Of a stretch of 64,000 bases of DNA, positions 11,381 through 20,580 are shown in pieces. Positions within the stretch are counted from its first letter, which is position 1; each line of letters starts with the position of its first letter. The stretch covers positions 248,001 to 312,000 of the forward strand of contig CAVOGV010000038.1 in the NCBI GenBank assembly GCA_963695445.1, given 5' to 3'. Source of the DNA: Thiohalocapsa sp963695445. GTDB lineage: Bacteria > Pseudomonadota > Gammaproteobacteria > Chromatiales > Chromatiaceae. The translations under genes were made by a program, and so were the position numbers. The notes beneath the pieces were generated by a model, which was not told the origin of the DNA, did not search any database, and saw only the letters and a list, made by a program, of their open reading frames with translations.

Positions 11381-11854
11381 TCAGCCACGCGTGAACAAGG
11401 TCTTCAGGTCGAGCGCCTCGAGCGGGATCAGGGCAGGCCCGGTGACATCGAGCAGCACGATCACGAGCGCCAGCACAAAGGCAACGCTGACCACGAAGCG
11501 CAAGCGCCGGTAGAGCCAGCTCGCACGCTCGGAGTTGCCGTCCTCGATGGCGGCAGTCGCCTCGTTGAACAGGCCGAACTGCGCGATCAGAAACAGCAGT
11601 GTAAACACTGCCGACAACACGGCCATGATGCGCACATGCATCGGCAGCCCGTCGTTGACGTTGGCCAGCAGTTCATAGGCGCCCGTCAGCCAAAGCAACA
11701 CAAGCCCCAGCCAGCCCCAGCGAAACAGCCATTTGAATGCGGCGCGGCGCAGGCGCAGACGCACCCGCGGGGACTTGACCGACGCGATGGCGGGCAACTG
11801 CACGAACAGCATGAAAAACAGGCTACCGACCAAGATCAGCGTGGCGAATCTCAT
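11381..11854 (-). CDS. Four-helix integral membrane protein, CopD-like
   Basis: A 157-residue inner-membrane protein with four predicted transmembrane helices (about residues 1-25, 44-65, 78-98 and 124-146) and a short soluble tail. The layout, small size and arginine-rich cytoplasmic loop (RVRLRLRRAAFKW) resemble single-unit CopD-type or DUF2269-type membrane proteins, but I see no metal-binding motif, so this is a weak family guess. It stands alone between the amidase and trhP genes; about 200 bp on its upstream side hold nothing I recognise. Confidence 0.5.
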   Translation of the reverse strand: MRFATLILVGSLFFMLFVQLPAIASVKSPRVRLRLRRAAFKWLFRWGWLGLVLLWLTGAYELLANVNDGLPMHVRIMAVLSAVFTLLFLIAQFGLFNEATAAIEDGNSERASWLYRRLRFVVSVAFVLALVIVLLDVTGPALIPLEALDLKTLFTRG

Positions 11855-12056
11855 GGGCGACGGTGGCGGCGACGAGGTTGATGGGCATGAAACGGCTGAA
11901 TGATGGTTACGGCAGGTTGGGAACGACTACAACGCGGGCGCTGCGCCCGAAATGCAACCGAGCAGCGAGGGGCCACAGTCGAAACGCGTCCGACGGGCCT
12001 GTTCCCGGTTGCCCAGCGCGCCATGCCAGCCGCGTCAATTGTACGCCATCAATCCG

Positions 12057-13418
12057 CTACAGCGCGCGCGTAATCAGCCCCAGCGTCGCGTCCGCCACCG
12101 GCAGCCGCGCCCGCACTCGCCAGCCGGAGCCAGGCGCGACGTCGAGCGGGCGACCGTCGACGGCTGTCATGGCGTCGAGCCGAAAGTACTCGCTGCCATG
12201 CGGAGTCATCAATTCCAGGTCGTCGCCAATCCCGAACCGGTTCTTGACATCGATCTCGGCGAGTCCCGTAACCGGGTCATGCGTCAGCACCTCACCGACA
12301 AAGATGCGCCGCTGATTGCGCGACGCGCCATCGTCGTAGTTCTGCAGCTCCGCGGGCGCATGTCGGCGGTAAAAACCCTCGGTATAGCCGCGGTTCGCGA
12401 GCCCTTCGAGTTCCGTCAACAACTCGCGTCGAAACGCCCTGCCGGCGAGCGCGTCATCGATCGCCTGGCGATAGACGCGAGCGGTGCGGGCGGCATAGTA
12501 ATGGGACTTGGTGCGGCCCTCGATCTTCAGGCAGTCGATGCCCATGGCGACCAACTGCTGCACATGCTCCACCGCGCGCAGGTCCCGCGCGTTCATGATG
12601 TAGGTGCCGTTCTCGTCCTCGAACACCGGCATGTACTCGCCCGGGCGCTGCGCCTCTTCCAACAGCCAGACCTCATCGGCGGCGGGATGGCGCGCGTCGG
12701 CGTCCGCTGGCGGCGCATGCAACAGATCATCGGCGGCGATGGACAGGCTGCGCGCTGGCTGCGCCTCGTTCACCGGCTCATCACAGCCGGTCTGCCCGTC
12801 GGCGCGAGCGACCCGGTATTCCCAGCGGCAGGCGTTGGTGCAGGTGCCCTGATTGGCATCGCGGTGATTGAAATAGCCCGATAGCAGGCAGCGGCCGGAG
12901 TAGGCGATGCACAGCGCGCCATGCACGAACACCTCCAGCTCCATGTCCGGGCAAGACTCGCGAATCTCCGCGATCTCCGCCAGCGACAGCTCCCGCGACA
13001 GGATCACGCGCGCCACACCCTGGCGCTGCCAAAAGCGCACCGCCGCCGCATTGGTGGTGTTGGCCTGCACCGAGAGATGGATCTGCACGTCCGGCCAACG
13101 CTCGCGCACCAGCAGAATCAGCCCCGGATCGGCCATGATCAGCGCATCCGGCGACAGTTCCACCACCGGCGCCATATCGTCGAGAAAGGTCTTCAGCTTG
13201 GCGCCGTGGGGCATGACGTTCGCGGCCAGGTAGAAACGTCGGCCCTGTTCGTGGGTCAGCGCGATACCGGCGGCCAGATTGTCGAGATCGAAGTCGTTGT
13301 TGCGCACCCGCAGGCTGTATCGCGGCACGCCGGCATACACCGCATCGGCCCCGTAGGCCAGCGCATAGCGTAGGTTCTTCAGGGTACCGGCGGGGGCTAA
13401 GAGTTCCGGGAATGACAT
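12057..13418 (-). CDS. trhP: tRNA 5-hydroxyuridine synthesis protein TrhP
   Basis: A 453-residue U32-family protein, formerly annotated as a peptidase (YegQ). TrhP is needed for prephenate-dependent hydroxylation of U34 in tRNA, the first step to cmo5U. It begins MSFPELLAPAGTLKNLRYAL, the family start, and carries HGALCIAYSGRC, the cysteines of the CTNACRWEYRV motif, and the KIEGRTKSHYYAA segment; the four conserved cysteines would hold an iron-sulphur cluster. Length equals that of the E. coli protein. An open frame extends upstream but consists of the repeat array, so the ATG at 13418 is the real start. Confidence 0.93.
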   Translation of the reverse strand: MSFPELLAPAGTLKNLRYALAYGADAVYAGVPRYSLRVRNNDFDLDNLAAGIALTHEQGRRFYLAANVMPHGAKLKTFLDDMAPVVELSPDALIMADPGLILLVRERWPDVQIHLSVQANTTNAAAVRFWQRQGVARVILSRELSLAEIAEIRESCPDMELEVFVHGALCIAYSGRCLLSGYFNHRDANQGTCTNACRWEYRVARADGQTGCDEPVNEAQPARSLSIAADDLLHAPPADADARHPAADEVWLLEEAQRPGEYMPVFEDENGTYIMNARDLRAVEHVQQLVAMGIDCLKIEGRTKSHYYAARTARVYRQAIDDALAGRAFRRELLTELEGLANRGYTEGFYRRHAPAELQNYDDGASRNQRRIFVGEVLTHDPVTGLAEIDVKNRFGIGDDLELMTPHGSEYFRLDAMTAVDGRPLDVAPGSGWRVRARLPVADATLGLITRAL

Positions 13419-13479
13419 AAGCAGCGGAGAGTAAGGAAAAACGAGTGACGAGGAAGAAACCAGTCTGCCGCAGATTCTA

Positions 13480-13860
13480 ATCGGACCGCTATCGGCTTGG
13501 CGGTTTAGGGTTGCCGCGGCTCCGCTGGTCTGCGGCGCGTCCTCAAGGGCGCTAACGCGCCTTAGCCGACCAGAGGTCGGCGCTCCGTGGGACCGCCGAC
13601 TTCTAGTCGGCCCGCTGTCGGCTTGGCGGTTTGGGGCTGCCGCGGCTCCGCTGGTCTGCGGCACGTCCTCAAGGGCGCTAGCGCGCCCTCGCCGACCAGA
13701 GGTCGGCGCTCCGTGGGACCGCCGACTTCTAGTCGGCCCGCCGCCGCCAGGCGGCTTGGAGTTGCCGCAGCTCCGCTGGTCTGCGGCACGTCCTCAACGG
13801 CGCTACCGCGCCCTAGTCGACCGGAGGTCGGGGCTCCATAGGACCGCCGACTCTTAGTCT
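13480..13860. repeat. 126-bp tandem repeat array with four hairpins per unit
   Basis: Three head-to-tail units with a period of 125-126 bp (for example the phrase at 13501 recurs at 13627, and that at 13636 recurs at 13761). Each unit holds four inverted repeats in order: GCCGC/GCGGC, GGGCGC/GCGCCC, GCCGACC-AGA-GGTCGGC and GCCGACT-TCT-AGTCGGC. The third unit has diverged most. The array lies between trhP and the chaN gene, upstream of the former and downstream of the latter. There are no spacers, so it is not a CRISPR array. Confidence 0.85.
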
Positions 13861-13876
13861 GCGCGCTGTCCCAAGC

Positions 13877-13945
13877 GCCTAGGGCCGAGGGCCGCGGTCC
13901 AGCACGATTGCGCATGTTTGGCCCTAGGCCCCAGGCCATCGGCCC
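13877..13945. repeat. GGCC-rich dispersed palindromic repeat, copy 1
   Basis: GCCTAGGGCC and its exact reverse complement GGCCCTAGGC flank a 32-base centre that contains GATTGCGCAT. The same architecture, inverted, occurs near 24284-24350 (GGGCCAAGGGCC, ATGCGCAATC, GGCCCTCGGCCC), and a decayed form lies near 17446-17490. Confidence 0.6.
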
Positions 13946-13952
13946 TTCTTCC

Positions 13953-15149
13953 TCAATGTAACTCCACCTCAAACGTCATCCGCTCCGGACCGCCCAGCAT
14001 CGGCTTGCGTAGGATCTCCACCGGCAATTTCTGGCCGGGGAGGCTGTCCATCAGCGCGATGCGGATATCGGCATAGCCGTCGATGACGGTGTCGCCGACG
14101 CGCACGATGCGATCACCTTCTTCGACACCGGCGGTCTTTGCGCCGCTGGTCTCGGCAAAGCCCTGCACACCGATGCCCTCGCCCTCGGATTCGGTATCGA
14201 GCATCACGCCGAGTAGGCCGGTGGCGGGAAGTTCGACCTGGCGCGGAAACAGGATGTAATCCGCCAGGGTTGGATCGAACGGGCGCAGCGTGCCGTTGAT
14301 CACCGTCGCCGACGGCACCGACAGCCGACGCTGCACCCGCGCCGGGATGCCGCGCCCGTACTCGACATGACCGGCACCCGCCAGCACCACCAGCGTCTTG
14401 CCGGGGTTCGCCTCCAGATACCGCGCGGCACGCTCGGCCATGCCCTCGTCCCACAGCAGCTGCACGTCGAGAAAGTGTTCAAAGACCGCGTCGTCGCCTT
14501 TGGGGTGCATGTCGAACACCGCCTTGACGTGATTGCGGTAGTCCTCGTCGTCGCGATCGATGTCCGCTGGAATGCGGCTGCTCTGGTCAGCGCTCAGGGA
14601 GGCGATGCCGCCGTCCCCAACCTGGTCCGTGATCTCCTTTTCCAGATTGAGTGCCACGATGGGGATTCGATTGTCGCGAGCAAAGCGCAGGATGGGGCGG
14701 TACAGCCGGTAGTCGAAGCGCCACCGCTCGAAATACTCGGTCTGGCGCAAAAAATCGGCCTCGCCCAACTCGCCGGCGACGAAGGCATCCAGGTGTGGTT
14801 GGAACGGCTGCTGAAAAAACTCCATGCCGATGGCGAGGTCCTTGCCCTGCGCCTGCAAACCCGCAATGATCGCGAGCTGGTTGAGATGGTCTTCGTACCG
14901 GTCGTGGGATTCGCCGACGAACACCACGCGCTTATCCGCGAGACGTTCCAGCAGCGTCTCGATGTCCGCCACGGCGGCCACGTCGATCACCGCCGTATCA
15001 GTCGCGATGATCTCGTCGCTACCTGGCAGCATGACCGCATCTGACGCCACCGCCGAAGCGGCGGCAAGGCACAGGAACGTAGAGCCAAGGATTGCTATGT
15101 AAGAATTCAATGATAAACCCGCTGTAATTGCTGAAACTTTACTCCACAT
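13953..15149 (-). CDS. ChaN-type haem-binding protein with C-terminal PDZ domain
   Basis: A 398-residue exported protein. After a signal sequence comes a ChaN/DUF399 domain with its markers VVFVGESHDRYEDH, GMEFFQQPFQPHLD and VVLAGAGHVEYG, followed by a PDZ domain of about 90 residues (GVMLDTESEG, AGVEEGDRIVRVGD). ChaN proteins are iron-regulated and can bind haem; a ChaN-PDZ fusion may act as a periplasmic chaperone or haem handler, which is inference. I choose the ATG at 15149 because it has GGAG seven bases upstream; an ATG at 15164 lacks one. The two ATGs sit in a duplicated CTCCACATGATGG phrase. Confidence 0.8.
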   Translation of the reverse strand: MWSKVSAITAGLSLNSYIAILGSTFLCLAAASAVASDAVMLPGSDEIIATDTAVIDVAAVADIETLLERLADKRVVFVGESHDRYEDHLNQLAIIAGLQAQGKDLAIGMEFFQQPFQPHLDAFVAGELGEADFLRQTEYFERWRFDYRLYRPILRFARDNRIPIVALNLEKEITDQVGDGGIASLSADQSSRIPADIDRDDEDYRNHVKAVFDMHPKGDDAVFEHFLDVQLLWDEGMAERAARYLEANPGKTLVVLAGAGHVEYGRGIPARVQRRLSVPSATVINGTLRPFDPTLADYILFPRQVELPATGLLGVMLDTESEGEGIGVQGFAETSGAKTAGVEEGDRIVRVGDTVIDGYADIRIALMDSLPGQKLPVEILRKPMLGGPERMTFEVELH

Positions 15150-15251
15150 GATGGCGCTCCACATGATGGGGTTGATGCGCCGATGATTCCCGTCTCTGCC
15201 CGAAAATCATCGCCCCGCCCATCGACGCAAACAGCGACCCAACCAACGACC

Positions 15252-17370
15252 ATGCCATCACCCCGCAAGTTCCTCAGCCTCCTACTGATCGCCCTGGCCT
15301 GTGCAAACCCGGCCCAGAGCGCCGAAGACGCCGTCGTCGGCCACGCGATCGACGTCAGTATCGACCCCGACCAGGGCAGCCTGCGCGCCACCGATACGCT
15401 GACGCTGCCCGAGGGCAGACGGCAGGTGATGTTCTGGCTGCACGAGGGACTGACACCGGAAGTCACCAGCGGCAATGCCGTGCTCGAGCGCATTGGCCAC
15501 GAACAGCACCTGGAGCGCTTTCGGCTGACACCCAGCGACGGGCAACCCATCACACTGAGCTACGGCGGACGCATCCAGCATGGCTTGCAGAGCATGCGCG
15601 AGGGCATGGGCCGCAGTCGCGAGCAGTCGGTCGGCACCATCGACCGCGACGGCGTCTTTCTCAGCGGCTACACCGGCTGGTACCCGGACATACCCGACAC
15701 CTTACTGCGCTTCGAACTCGAAGTCGCCCTGCCACCAAACTGGCTCGCGGTCTCCCAGGGGGCCGGACCCGAGATCGAGGACACCGGCCGCGGCGTGCGC
15801 ATCGGCTGGCGCGAATCCCAGCCCCAAGACGAGATCCAGCTCAGCGCCGCCCGTTTCAAGCTGTACCGCAAAGAAACCCCATTCGGCGAGGCCCAGGCCT
15901 ACCTGCGCCTGCCCGACGACGAGTTGGCGGCACGCTACCTCGACGCCACCGCCGAGTATCTGGAACGCTACAGCAAGCTCATCGGCACCTACCCCTACGC
16001 CAAGTTCGCACTGGTGGAGAATTTTTGGGAGACGGGCTACGGCATGCCCTCTTTCACGCTGCTCGGCTCGCGGGTGCTGCGGCTGCCATTCATCCTGCAC
16101 AGCTCCTACCCCCACGAGATCCTGCACAACTGGTGGGGCAATAGCGTCTACATCGACTACCAGGCCGGCAACTGGAGCGAGGGCCTGACCGCCTACCTGG
16201 CGGACCACCTGAACCAGGAGATCGCCGGCCGCGGTGCCGACTATCGCCGCGATCAGCTCAAGGCCTATGCCGATTACGTGCGCGACGGCGAAGACTTTCC
16301 GCTGACGGAGTTCCGTGGTCGACACGGCTCCGCCTCCCAGGCGATTGGCTACGGCAAGATGCTGATGACCACACATATGCTCCGAGTGCTGCTCGGTGAC
16401 GACGATTTCCGTCAAGGCCTGCAACGCTTTTACGGCGACAACCGCTTCCGCAGCGCCAGATTTCGACGATCTGCGCATCGCCTTCGAGGGGGCCAGCGGG
16501 CGCGACCTGAAACCCTTTTTCGACGCATGGACCGGGCGCACCGGCGCAGCGGAGCTGAAGCTCGACAACGTCCGATCGACGCCCGAACCGAATGGCACGT
16601 TCCGCGTCAGCGGCGACGTCTATCAGACCCAGACCGACGCGCCCTTTCCGATGGCCGTGCCGGTGGTCATTCACGTCGAGGATGGCCCTGCGCACGAACT
16701 GCTGGCCGAGTTCGACGGACGCACCGCCCACTTCGAGGCGGTGCTCCCGACAGCGCCGGTGCGCATCGCGGTGGACCCGGGCTTCGACACCTTTCGCCGC
16801 TTGTTGCCGCAGGAATCGCCGGTGGCACTGAGCAACCTGTTCGGCGCCGAGGCCGGGCTGATGCTGCTGCCCGCGCGTGCGCCGCAAGCGTTGCTGGAAG
16901 GCTATCGGGCACTGGCAGCGGCCTGGCAACAGGGCCATCCGCGCTGGCAGATCAGCAACGACGACGCCATCGACAGACTGCCCGACGACCTGCCGGTCTG
17001 GCTGTTCGGCTGGGAGAATCGGTTTATCGACGAACTGACCACCGCCGGCAGCGGCTTCGCACTCGATACCGAGCAGCAATCGATCACGCTGGAGGGCAGC
17101 CAGCACGAGGACACCAGCGTCGTACTGACCGCCCGTCGCGGCGAACAGCCGCTGGGCTGGGTGGCCACCACCGAGGCGGCGGCGCTGCCGGGCCTAGCGC
17201 GCAAGCTGCCTCACTACGGCAAGTATGGCTATCTGCTGTTCACGGGCAGCGCGCCGGACAACCAACTGAAGGGACAGTGGCCAGCCGGCGACTCGCCGCT
17301 GATGCACTGGTTTACCGATGCGCGCCCGGTGCTGAGCCTGCCGCCGCGCCCGCCCTTGGCAACGGACTAG
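15252..17370 (+). CDS. M1-type metalloaminopeptidase, secreted (one frame break)
   Basis: An exported gluzincin with a signal peptide ending AQSA. The zinc site is HEILHNWWGNS with the downstream glutamate in NWSEGLTAYLADH; the exopeptidase GAMEN motif is replaced by GYGMPSFTLLGSR, as in a divergent M1 branch. A C-terminal domain with beta-sandwich and helical parts follows. An extra base at about 16460 breaks the frame; removing it gives RFRSASFDDLRIAFE and a continuous protein of about 705 residues ending PPLATD. It is divergent from the chaN-PDZ gene with about 100 bp between, so the two may share a promoter region. Confidence 0.85.
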
Positions 17371-17381
17371 ATCGCTTGAGG

Positions 17382-17490
17382 GCGCGAAATCATTTGCAGA
17401 TTTGTCGCGTTTGATGGCGACAACGGGCCTGGCGTGCGTAGCGCCGAGGACCGAGGGCCTGGGGGCCAACATTCGCGCAGTCCGGCCATC
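17382..17490. repeat. Dispersed hairpin repeat copy 2 plus GGCC-rich element
   Basis: The first 80 bases resemble 331-410, including GTCGCGTTTGATGGCGACAA with its GTCGC/GCGAC stem. They run straight into a decayed copy of the GGCC-rich repeat (GAGGGCCTGGGGGCCAACAT). The segment fills the space after the aminopeptidase stop; no gene is visible in 17371-17589. Confidence 0.5.
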
Positions 17491-17589
17491 CGGCAGCCTT
17501 GGCAGCTTGGCGCCCGCGAGGCAACGCAGCACGCTTAGCAACAGAGCGTCTGACGCTCATCGGTCTTAGGTATCGCTCCGGCCAGCAGG

Positions 17590-18535
17590 TCAGCGGCAGT
17601 CGCCCATAAACACCCGGTTACGACCTCGCTGCTTGGCGACATACAGGTTTGCATCGGCTGCCAGCAGCAGCGGATTGAGCGCGCGAGGCGTCGTCCGGAT
17701 AGCAGGCGACGCCGCCGCTCAGGGTCATGCGACGCGGAGCTTGCGCCGCATCGTCCGCGAAGTCGGTCGCCTCGACCTTGCACCGTAGCGACTCTGCAAA
17801 GGCGCCAGCCTCGGTGCGGGTTGCACCATACAGAAGCGTGATGAACTCCTCGCCACCATAGCGCGCGACGATGTCGCCACGCCGACCGACACCCTTGAGA
17901 ATCTGCCCCACTTGCTTTAGGGCGTCGTTGCCGGCCTGGTGACCATAGCGGTCGTTGAACCGTTTGAAATGATCGATATCGATCATGATCAGCGCCAGGG
18001 GGTCACCGGTCTTTTCGGCACGCTCCAGTTCCAAGCCCAGGCGATCGACAAAGAAGCCCAGATTGTAGAGCTGCGTGAGTTGGTCGGTGATCGCGCGGCG
18101 ATGATGCTTGGCCACCTGCAACGTCAGCCGGCGCACGGTTTGCACCTGCTGAATCAGCAGCGCCTCAAAAAGGCTTGGGCATCGACGTACGAGGCCACGA
18201 AACTCTACTGCCGAATAGAGCGTCACCACAGAACTGCTTTGGGCGCGAATGCTGGCGGAGCGGCGGCCTCGGTCAAGACACGAGATCTCCCCGAGCACGG
18301 CACCGGGCGACAGCAGTCGAAGCAAAACTTCGTGGTCGTCGTCCGCGCCCGCCGAGGTCACTGCAAGCATGCCTTCGCGCAAGATCGCAACTGAGTCAGC
18401 GAAGTGATGCTCGCGCCAAAGATACTCGCCTGCGCTTAGACGGACGCGGACACCGTCGCCTAGCTGAGCGAGCAGATCACCGAGCGAATCGGCGACCGCG
18501 TCTGCGTCCTGAAGCCCCTGTCCGTGCTGCTGCAC
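17590..18535 (-). CDS. Cyclic-nucleotide-binding-fold diguanylate cyclase (one frame break)
   Basis: A soluble two-domain enzyme. Residues about 20-125 form a CAP_ED/cNMP-binding fold (VRLSAGEYLWREHHFADSVA, LSPGAVLGEISCLDRG); a helix and a GGDEF domain follow. The active site is GGEEF in VARYGGEEFITLL, and an inhibitory RRGD I-site lies five residues before it, so it should make cyclic-di-GMP under product inhibition. An extra base at 17686 truncates the C-terminus; removing it gives PDDARALNPLLLAAD, then NLYVAKQRGRNRVFMGDCR and the stop at 17590. It uses a GTG start with GAAGG just upstream, 13 bp after the response-regulator gene, so the two form an operon. The ligand of the N-terminal domain is unknown. 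Confidence 0.85.
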
Positions 18536-18548
18536 CCTTCAATCGCCC

Positions 18549-19169
18549 TCAAGCCTCCGCGCGCCCCGACCCATACAGACCGACCGCATACTTGACCAGC
18601 TCCGCCTGGGACTCCAGCCCGAGCTTGGTCATCATGCGACGGCGATAGGTATCGACGGTCTTGGTGCTGATGCCCATGGCCTCGGCCACCTCACGCGCGC
18701 GCTTGCCGGCGGCGAGTTCCTGCAGCACGACACGTTCACGCCGCGACAGCAGCCGCTTTTCCGGTCCGCTAAGGATCTCGCTCGCATCCGGCAGCCAGGT
18801 CTGGCCCGCCATCACGGTTCGGATGGCCTCGGCCAGCATCGACACCGATTTGTCTTTGAGCACGAATCCCTGTACGCCCGCCTCGACCATTTGCGACACG
18901 AATGGCCGCTCGCCCTGCGCCGACAGCGCGATGACCCGAGTGCGCGGCAACAGCTTGACGATGCGCGCGGCGGCCTCGATGCCATTCATCCGCGGCATGC
19001 AGATGTCCATCAGCACCAGGTCCGGTTTCCATGCCTGCGCCAGCGTGATCGCCTCGTCTCCGTCGGAGGCATAGGCCACGACGTCGATATCAGGCTCGCG
19101 CGACAGCAGCGCGCCCAGACCTTCTCGGACCATCTTGTGGTCATCGGCCAACAATACCTTGATGCTCAT
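18549..19169 (-). CDS. NarL/FixJ-type response regulator
   Basis: A 206-residue two-component regulator: an N-terminal receiver (VLLADDHKMVREGL, phospho-acceptor Asp in DLVLMDICMPRMNG, switch Ser in VIALSAQG, Lys in FVLKDKS) and a LuxR-type helix-turn-helix (LSRRERVVLQELAAGKRAREVAEAMGISTKTVDTYRRR). The ATG at 19169 is preceded by GGGGAGA; an upstream in-frame start is possible but has none. No partner kinase is adjacent. It heads an operon with the diguanylate cyclase, which suggests that its signal feeds into cyclic-di-GMP output. Confidence 0.9.
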   Translation of the reverse strand: MSIKVLLADDHKMVREGLGALLSREPDIDVVAYASDGDEAITLAQAWKPDLVLMDICMPRMNGIEAAARIVKLLPRTRVIALSAQGERPFVSQMVEAGVQGFVLKDKSVSMLAEAIRTVMAGQTWLPDASEILSGPEKRLLSRRERVVLQELAAGKRAREVAEAMGISTKTVDTYRRRMMTKLGLESQAELVKYAVGLYGSGRAEA

Positions 19170-19340
19170 TGCGTTCTCCCCGATTGCCTCCGGCAATGGT
19201 CAGACCAGCGCTGCGCGTGCCCGCGTCGTCATCCAGGTCGTGATTAACGAGCCTGAACGCACCGTTGTCAAGAAGCGGGCATGCACGTGGTCAAGACAGT
19301 TGCAGCAACGCTGGCGATGGTTCCGTGTTCAGCTTCCGGC

Positions 19341-20580
19341 TCAGGCGCGCTGCCGATGGTCGCGCTCCAGTCCCGGCGGCAGGCGTCGCACCAGGTCCAG
19401 CGCCTGTCGCAGGTCGCCACTGCGATGCTCGTGGTACTTGGCCAGGGCCTCCAGCGCATCGGGCTCATTGTCCGCGGCAAGCCGCTCCCACACCGCCCGG
19501 GCCTGCTCCCAGTCGCCCCGACGCCGATACAAGGATGCCAGCAACAGCCGCTCCGCCGGCACCAGCAACGGCTGCGCGGAGCACAGCAATGCCAGCGCAC
19601 CCGAGGCATCGCCCAGCCGCATCCGATGACGCGCCAGCGCGCCGAGGTCGGCGCCGTGGGCAATCGGGTCGCGCTCCACCCCGGCCAGCGCCGGCACCAG
19701 GGCGGCCAGCGAGATCAGGTCGAGCCGATTGTGTCGCAACACCGCGCCCAAGCGCCCACCGTCGCCGCGGCGTAGCCAATCGAGCCAAGCGGCCGGGGCC
19801 TCGGCGCCGGGCAGATCGCCGTCGCGCCGAAAGCCCAGCAGACGCTGCTCCACGGTCGCGAGCCGGCAGTCCGGCCAGCGTGCCGCAAAGGCTCGGCGCA
19901 CCGGATGCAGCAGGTCCAGATGCGCCAGGGCATCGAGCCGGCAGCGCAGCCCCGCGAGCGTAAAGCGCGTCAGCAGCAACGGCAGATCGAAGGACTTGCC
20001 GTTGTAGCTGACCAGGAGTTCGACGCCGGCCAGCCCGTCCGCCAGCGACGCAAGCATCGCGGGCTCCGCGTCCAGCCGTGTCAACAGCCACTGGCGCAGC
20101 AGCAGATCGTCGCCGTCGATGCGACCGACGCCGCAGGTAAAGGCCCAGGTCCCGGTGCCGCCGGCGAGCCCGCTGGTCTCGGTGTCGATAAAGGCCCAGC
20201 CGGCAGGGTCGCTCGGCGCCTCTGGGCACAAGGTCGGCAGCGTCCCGACGCAGTCGACGGCCCGATAGCGACCATGCTGGCGGCGCAATGATTGTCGCCG
20301 CTCCAGCAACAGCACGCCGGGGGCGATGATCTCGGCACCGAGCCCGTCGGCCAGGGCCTGCTCGTCGGGCTCGCGACAGGTCGTCGCGCGACGGCGGGCG
20401 GGATCGAGCCGCTGCAACCGCTCGGCCAGACTCGAGCCTCGGGCCGATCCCGAACCAGGCACCGAATCGGACACCAGATCGAGCCCTTCCGCAGACTTCG
20501 GCACCTCGCCGCGACCCCGGACCCGAGCCCGGACCCGCCCCAGACCGCAGCCGCTGCAACCGCTCGCGCAACGCGCTCAT
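19341..20580 (-). CDS. mrfB: MrfB-like RNase H-fold exonuclease (one frame break)
   Basis: A homologue of YprB/MrfB, a metal-dependent DEDD-type exonuclease that works with the helicase MrfA in mitomycin-C repair in Bacillus subtilis. The acidic motifs are AFIDTETSGLAGGTGTWAF (DxE), LVSYNGKSFDLPLL and, near the domain end, HNRLDLISLAAL; a TPR-like C-terminal region (LYRRRGDWEQARAVWERLA) follows. The start at 20580 overlaps the mrfA stop by ATGA. An extra base near 20510, in the flexible leader, breaks the frame; removing it joins MSALRERLQRL to EVPKSAEGLDLVSD. Corrected length is about 412 residues. Confidence 0.8.

Noticed and set aside
12057..13418. Collagenase-like U32 peptidase
   Set aside because: Sequence and length match TrhP (YegQ), whose role is tRNA hydroxylation; no evidence of proteolysis.
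13480..13860. Possible CRISPR array
   Set aside because: Units are about 126 bp, contiguous and without unique spacers, and no cas gene is near.
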